64,000 bases of DNA from Achromobacter xylosoxidans A8. Its GTDB lineage: Bacteria > Pseudomonadota > Gammaproteobacteria > Burkholderiales > Burkholderiaceae_B. The notes below the pieces were generated by a model. It saw only the letters and a program-made list of their open reading frames with translations. It made no database searches and was not told where the DNA came from. Positions 58,637 to 64,000 of this stretch are shown in pieces. Location: assembly GCF_000165835.1 (NCBI RefSeq), contig NC_014640.1, positions 1,984,001-2,048,000 on the forward strand, given 5' to 3'. Each line of letters begins with the position of its first letter. Position 1 is the first letter of the stretch. Both the position numbers and the translations under genes were made by a program.

Positions 58637-59563
58637 ATGCGGCGTTTCTGTCCTTCTCTTACCGATCTCCAGGCGTTTGAAGTCGCCGCGAGACATAGCA
58701 GTTTCACGCGCGCGGCTCAGGAATTGTGTGTCACCCAGGGCGCGGTCAGTAAGCAGGTGAAACATTTGGAGGAGTTCGTCGGCATCGAACTATTCCTGCG
58801 GATCAGGCAAGGCCTGGTTCTGACCGAGGCTGGACGCAGTTATCTGACCAAGATCCAGGCCGGCCTGGGGCAGATCGAAGCCGCGACCGTAGAGCTGATC
58901 GCGCACCAGGGGCAGGGCGGCACGCTGAACCTGACCTGTATGCCGACCTTCGGCGCGCGCTGGTTGATCCCGCGCCTGACCGCCTTCATGCGCCTGCGGC
59001 CGGACATCCACGTCGAGTTCCTGCCCCACCGGCAGGGCTATGACTTTTCCACGCCGGAACTGGACGCCGCCGTGCGCTTCGGCGAGGGCATCTGGCCGGG
59101 CAGCGGGGCGGACTACATCGTCGGCCGCGAAATCCTGCCGGTCTGCAGCCCGCGCCTGATTCCAGGCGGCTGCGCCACGCCGGCAGATCTGCTGGCCTAC
59201 CCGCTGTTGCACCACACCTCGGCGCTGGACGGCTGGCGCGACTGGTTCGAGCAAGCGGGCTGCGATACCCGGCGCAGCCTGGAAGGCGCGCGCTTCGACC
59301 AGTACGCGCTGTTGTCGCAGGCGGCCGCGGCCGGCTTCGGCGTGGCGCTGATTCCGCGCTGCCTGATCGAGGACGAACTGCGCGACGGCAAGCTGGCCGT
59401 CGCCATTCAGCTGCCTATCCGCGCGCGCATGGGGTACTACCTGTGCTATCCGGAGCAGAAAGCCAATCTGCCCACTTTGCAGGCTTTCCGCACGTGGCTG
59501 ATGGAAGTATCGCGCGCGGCCGAGCCGCAGCCGCGGGAAGATGCCCCGTCCGATCTAAAATAG
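58637..59563 (+). CDS. LysR-family regulator, GcvA-like
   Basis: A 308-residue LysR-type regulator with the helix-turn-helix at about 20-45 ([24 protein letters not shown] split here as [19 protein letters not shown]) and the GcvA-like effector domain ([24 protein letters not shown]). The ATG at 58637 is preferred to the TTG at 58622. It is divergent from the TctC receptor gene and likely controls it. It ends 7 bases before mnmA. Confidence 0.92.
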   Translation: MRRFCPSLTDLQAFEVAARHSSFTRAAQELCVTQGAVSKQVKHLEEFVGIELFLRIRQGLVLTEAGRSYLTKIQAGLGQIEAATVELIAHQGQGGTLNLTCMPTFGARWLIPRLTAFMRLRPDIHVEFLPHRQGYDFSTPELDAAVRFGEGIWPGSGADYIVGREILPVCSPRLIPGGCATPADLLAYPLLHHTSALDGWRDWFEQAGCDTRRSLEGARFDQYALLSQAAAAGFGVALIPRCLIEDELRDGKLAVAIQLPIRARMGYYLCYPEQKANLPTLQAFRTWLMEVSRAAEPQPREDAPSDLK

Positions 59564-59570
59564 ATCCATC

Positions 59571-60689
59571 ATGAATCAAAAATCTACCAAGAAAGGCCGC
59601 GTTGTCGTCGGCATGTCCGGCGGGGTCGATTCTTCGGTCACCGCCTGGCTGCTCAAGCAGCAAGGCTATGAGGTCGTCGGCCTGTTCATGAAGAACTGGG
59701 AAGACGACGACGATTCCGAATACTGCTCCACCCGCCAGGACCTGCTGGACGCCGCAAGCGTCGCGGACCTGGTCGGCGTCGAGTTCGAGTTCGTCAATTT
59801 CGCAGCCGAATACAAGGATCGCGTGTTCGCGGAGTTTCTGCGCGAGTACTCCGCGGGCCGCACGCCCAATCCGGATGTGCTGTGCAACGCCGAGATCAAG
59901 TTCAAGGCCTTCCTGGACCACGCCATGGCGCTGGGCGCCGAGCACATCGCCACGGGCCACTACGCGCGGGTGCGCGAGGTGCCGGCCGTGGGCGGCGGCA
60001 CGCAGTTCCAGCTGCTCAAGGCGCTGGACGCATCCAAGGACCAGAGCTACTTCCTGCATCGCCTGAACCAGGCGCAGCTCTCGCGCACCATGTTCCCGCT
60101 GGGCGAGATCCACAAGACCGAAGTGCGGCGCATCGCGCACGAGATCGGCTTGCACAACGCCGCCAAGAAGGATTCCACCGGCATCTGCTTCATCGGCGAG
60201 CGGCCGTTCCGGGAATTCCTGAACCGCTATCTGCCGACCGAGCCGGGTCCGATCATGACGCCGGAAGGGCAGAAGGTCGGACGCCACGAAGGGCTGTCCT
60301 TCTACACGCTGGGCCAGCGCAAGGGCCTGGGCGTGGGCGGGGTGAAGGGACGCCAGCGCGAGGACGGCACGGCCGAAGCCTGGTACGTGGCGCGCAAGGA
60401 CCTGGAGCGCAATGTGCTTTACGTGGTGCAGGGGCACGACCACCCATGGCTGCTGTCGGGTGAGCTGCGGGCGCAGGACGCCAGTTGGGTCGCGGGCCAC
60501 GCGCCGGCCGCCGGCACGTATGGCGCCAAGACGCGTTACCGGCAGGCCGATGCCGCCTGCCGCCTGGACGGTGCTGTGGACGGCACGTTCAGCCTTGGCT
60601 TTACCGAGCCGCAGTGGGCGGTTACCCCCGGACAGTCCGCCGTGCTTTACGATGGCGAGGTTTGCCTGGGCGGCGGCATCATCCTGTAG
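59571..60689 (+). CDS. mnmA: tRNA-specific 2-thiouridylase
   Basis: MnmA places sulfur on the wobble uridine of Lys, Glu and Gln tRNAs. The 372-residue protein has the PP-loop [15 protein letters not shown] and the two catalytic cysteines in [12 protein letters not shown] and [13 protein letters not shown]. The C-terminal tRNA-binding beta domain is complete. It starts 7 bases after the LysR stop and may have its own promoter; no clear one was seen. It is followed by a strong terminator. Confidence 0.97.
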   Translation: MNQKSTKKGRVVVGMSGGVDSSVTAWLLKQQGYEVVGLFMKNWEDDDDSEYCSTRQDLLDAASVADLVGVEFEFVNFAAEYKDRVFAEFLREYSAGRTPNPDVLCNAEIKFKAFLDHAMALGAEHIATGHYARVREVPAVGGGTQFQLLKALDASKDQSYFLHRLNQAQLSRTMFPLGEIHKTEVRRIAHEIGLHNAAKKDSTGICFIGERPFREFLNRYLPTEPGPIMTPEGQKVGRHEGLSFYTLGQRKGLGVGGVKGRQREDGTAEAWYVARKDLERNVLYVVQGHDHPWLLSGELRAQDASWVAGHAPAAGTYGAKTRYRQADAACRLDGAVDGTFSLGFTEPQWAVTPGQSAVLYDGEVCLGGGIIL

Positions 60690-60733
60690 GCGCCGCGCCG
60701 GCATCCGCCGCGCGGCGTGTACGGACTTCAATC

Positions 60734-60766
60734 AAAGCCCCTCGGGCGCGGCCCGTGGGGCTTTGT
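60734..60766 (+). terminator. mnmA terminator
   Basis: Stem AAAGCCCC / GGGGCTTT continues inside as CGGGC / GCCCG around a GCG loop, followed by TTTGTT. Confidence 0.82.
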
Positions 60767-60795
60767 TCATTACCAAGAAGAAAGAGGAGAGAGTT

Positions 60796-61614
60796 GTGGA
60801 TGTAACGATGGTGATTTGCCTGCTGGTGCTGGGCGGAGTGGTGGGTTTCGCCGCGGGCCTGCTGGGCATAGGCGGGGGCATGCTGCTGGTGCCATTCCTG
60901 ACGATGCTGTTCGCGTGGAAGGGCATGCCTGCCGACCTGGTGGTGCACGCCGCCATCGCCACGTCGATGACCTCGATCCTGTTCACCTCCATTTCCAGCG
61001 TGCGGGCGCACCAGCAGCGCGGCACCATCAAATGGAACATCGTCTGGGCGATGGCGCCGGGCATCATCGTCGGCGGCCTGCTGTCCGGCGGCGCGGTGTT
61101 CGCCGCGCTCAGCACGCTGTGGCTGTCGCTGTTCTTCGCGCTGTTCGTCGGCTATTCCGGCTGGAGCATGCTGCAGAACAAGAAGCCCAAGCCCAGCCGG
61201 CAGATGCCGGGCGTGGTGGGCACCAGCGCGGCGGGGGCGGGCATCGGCTTTCTGTCCGGCCTGGTGGGCGCGGGCGGTGGCTTCTTGTCGGTGCCGTTCA
61301 TGGTCTGGTGCAACGTAGCCTTGCACAACGCGGTGTCGACCTCCGCAGCGCTGGGCTTTCCCATCGCGCTGGCCAATAGCGTCGGCTACGTGGTGTCGGG
61401 CCTGAACTCGGGCGAAGCGCGTCCCGGCATGCTGGGCTACATCTACTGGCCGGCCTTGATTGCGCTGGTGTGCACCAGCGTGCTGACGGCGCCGCTGGGC
61501 GCGCGCATGGCGCACCGCCTGCCGGTGCAGACCTTGAAGCGCGTATTTGCCTGCCTGCTGTTCGCGCTGGCCGCATACATGCTGTTCAAGGCCTGGCAGA
61601 CGTTCACCAGTTGA
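60796..61614 (+). CDS. TauE/SafE-family sulfite or organic-anion exporter
   Basis: A 272-residue membrane protein with about eight hydrophobic helices. The duplicated TauE/SafE signature is visible as AAGLLGIGGGMLLVPFL near the start and LSGLVGAGGGFLSVPFM in the second half. The family exports sulfite, sulfoacetate or related anions, but its substrate here is unknown. The GTG at 60796 has GGAG six bases upstream; an ATG at 60808 is also in frame. It stands alone. Confidence 0.92.
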   Translation: MDVTMVICLLVLGGVVGFAAGLLGIGGGMLLVPFLTMLFAWKGMPADLVVHAAIATSMTSILFTSISSVRAHQQRGTIKWNIVWAMAPGIIVGGLLSGGAVFAALSTLWLSLFFALFVGYSGWSMLQNKKPKPSRQMPGVVGTSAAGAGIGFLSGLVGAGGGFLSVPFMVWCNVALHNAVSTSAALGFPIALANSVGYVVSGLNSGEARPGMLGYIYWPALIALVCTSVLTAPLGARMAHRLPVQTLKRVFACLLFALAAYMLFKAWQTFTS

Positions 61615-61623
61615 GCCGGGTAC

Positions 61624-61649
61624 GGCTGCGCCGATGGATAGGCGCAGCC
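61624..61649. terminator. Hairpin after the TauE/SafE gene
   Basis: A 9-bp perfect stem GGCTGCGCC / GGCGCAGCC with an 8-base loop, 10 bases after the stop codon; no T-tract. Confidence 0.5.
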
Positions 61650-61660
61650 GACGCGCAAGC

Positions 61661-61711
61661 GTAGACGGAACAGAAACGTAGGCGGAACAGAAACGTAGGC
61701 GGAGCAGAGGC
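61661..61711. repeat. 17-bp tandem repeat, three units
   Basis: Units GTAGACGGAACAGAAAC, GTAGGCGGAACAGAAAC and GTAGGCGGAGCAGAGGC. Units 1 and 2 differ at one base; unit 3 at three more. The repeat is intergenic and not part of an ORF. Slippage or copy-number variation between strains is possible. Confidence 0.85.
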
Positions 61712-61730
61712 GCCGCCTACGAGAAGCGAG

Positions 61731-61803
61731 GCCGCACGGATCCGGCTCCGCCGGTCCGTAGCGGCGCCCCCTGGGGGGAGGCGCGCAGCGCCTCGGGGGG
61801 GGG
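61731..61803 (-). repeat. GC-rich intergenic repeat, copy C
   Basis: Reverse complement aligns with copy B (35798-35893): CCCCCGAGGCGCTGCGCGC, TCCCCCCAGGGGGC, then ACGGACCGGCGGAGCCGGAT. It directly abuts the end of the GST gene. Confidence 0.75.
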
Positions 61804-61804
61804 C

Positions 61805-63947
<2,143 letters not shown>

Positions 63948-63955
63948 TCGCCTTG

Positions 63956-63976
63956 CCGCGCGCCTGGGGCGCGCGG
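63956..63976. terminator. Hairpin after purB
   Basis: A 9-bp perfect stem CCGCGCGCC / GGCGCGCGG with a 3-base loop, just after the purB stop. No strong T-tract. A possible ribosome site (GGGAGA) for the next gene is at the window's end. Confidence 0.55.
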
Positions 63977-64000
63977 CCTCTGTTGACCTTACGGGAGATT

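Overview
This window is a chromosomal segment from a high-GC betaproteobacterium. The gene content and order (recA-recX, DUF2889-sucC-sucD, paired TerC genes, hemC-hemD-hemX-hemY-ppa, a PIN-PhoH protein, an H-NS-like protein with a C-terminal KYRHP/GRGKAPRWL motif, Bug/TctC receptors, three-gene pntAA-pntAB-pntB) point to Burkholderiales, family Alcaligenaceae, most likely Achromobacter or a close Bordetella relative. No phage, insertion sequence, plasmid function, CRISPR array, rRNA or tRNA gene was recognised. Most of the window is core metabolism, with a few accessory-looking islands.

Layout. 1-1472: a TctD/TctE-like two-component system on the minus strand, with the kinase cut by the window edge. 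1584-3583: SOS-controlled recA (LexA box visible) and recX. 3670-4344: an unassigned lipoprotein. 4456-7813: metR divergent from metE, ending in a strong terminator. 7996-12587: a Pls/PosA-type stand-alone peptide synthetase overlapping a phosphopantetheinyl transferase. 12668-17338: DUF2889, sucC, sucD, two TerC-family membrane proteins and a 40-residue prepilin-like mini-protein. 17348-22535: hemC, hemD, hemX, hemY and ppa. 22536-30452: two divergent transcripts forming one catabolic/transport cluster (IclR regulator, dehydrogenase, branched-chain-type ABC receptor and cupin leftward; dehydrogenase, LivG, LivF, fused LivHM permease and Dabb protein rightward). 30619-34242: FAA hydrolase, entericidin, PIN-PhoH protein, peroxiredoxin and an Mth938-like protein. 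34609-38687: alaC-like aminotransferase, hom, thrC. 38867-44178: YgdI/YgdR lipoprotein, pepN-fbp, a DUF4136 lipoprotein and an H-NS-like protein, followed by about 0.8 kb without a credible gene. 44994-53366: tldD, aroG with a leader-peptide attenuator, an FAD-linked oxidase and glcDEF. 53403-63947: transhydrogenase, an N-formylglutamate amidohydrolase-like protein, an orphan TctC receptor with a divergent LysR regulator, mnmA, a TauE/SafE exporter, a GST and purB.

Two items stand out. First, the 1342-residue protein at 7996-12024 has one adenylation domain, one carrier domain and three repeats of [two membrane helices + left-handed beta-helix], with no condensation or thioesterase domain. 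This is the plan of epsilon-poly-lysine-type synthetases, and its dedicated PPTase overlaps its stop codon. Second, aroG is preceded by a 27-codon leader ORF containing Phe and Tyr codons in the run AFYFYFYGF, followed by a perfect terminator whose arms can also pair with two alternative segments: a complete-looking transcription attenuator. Dispersed GC-rich intergenic repeats (three copies) and a 17-bp tandem repeat were also seen.
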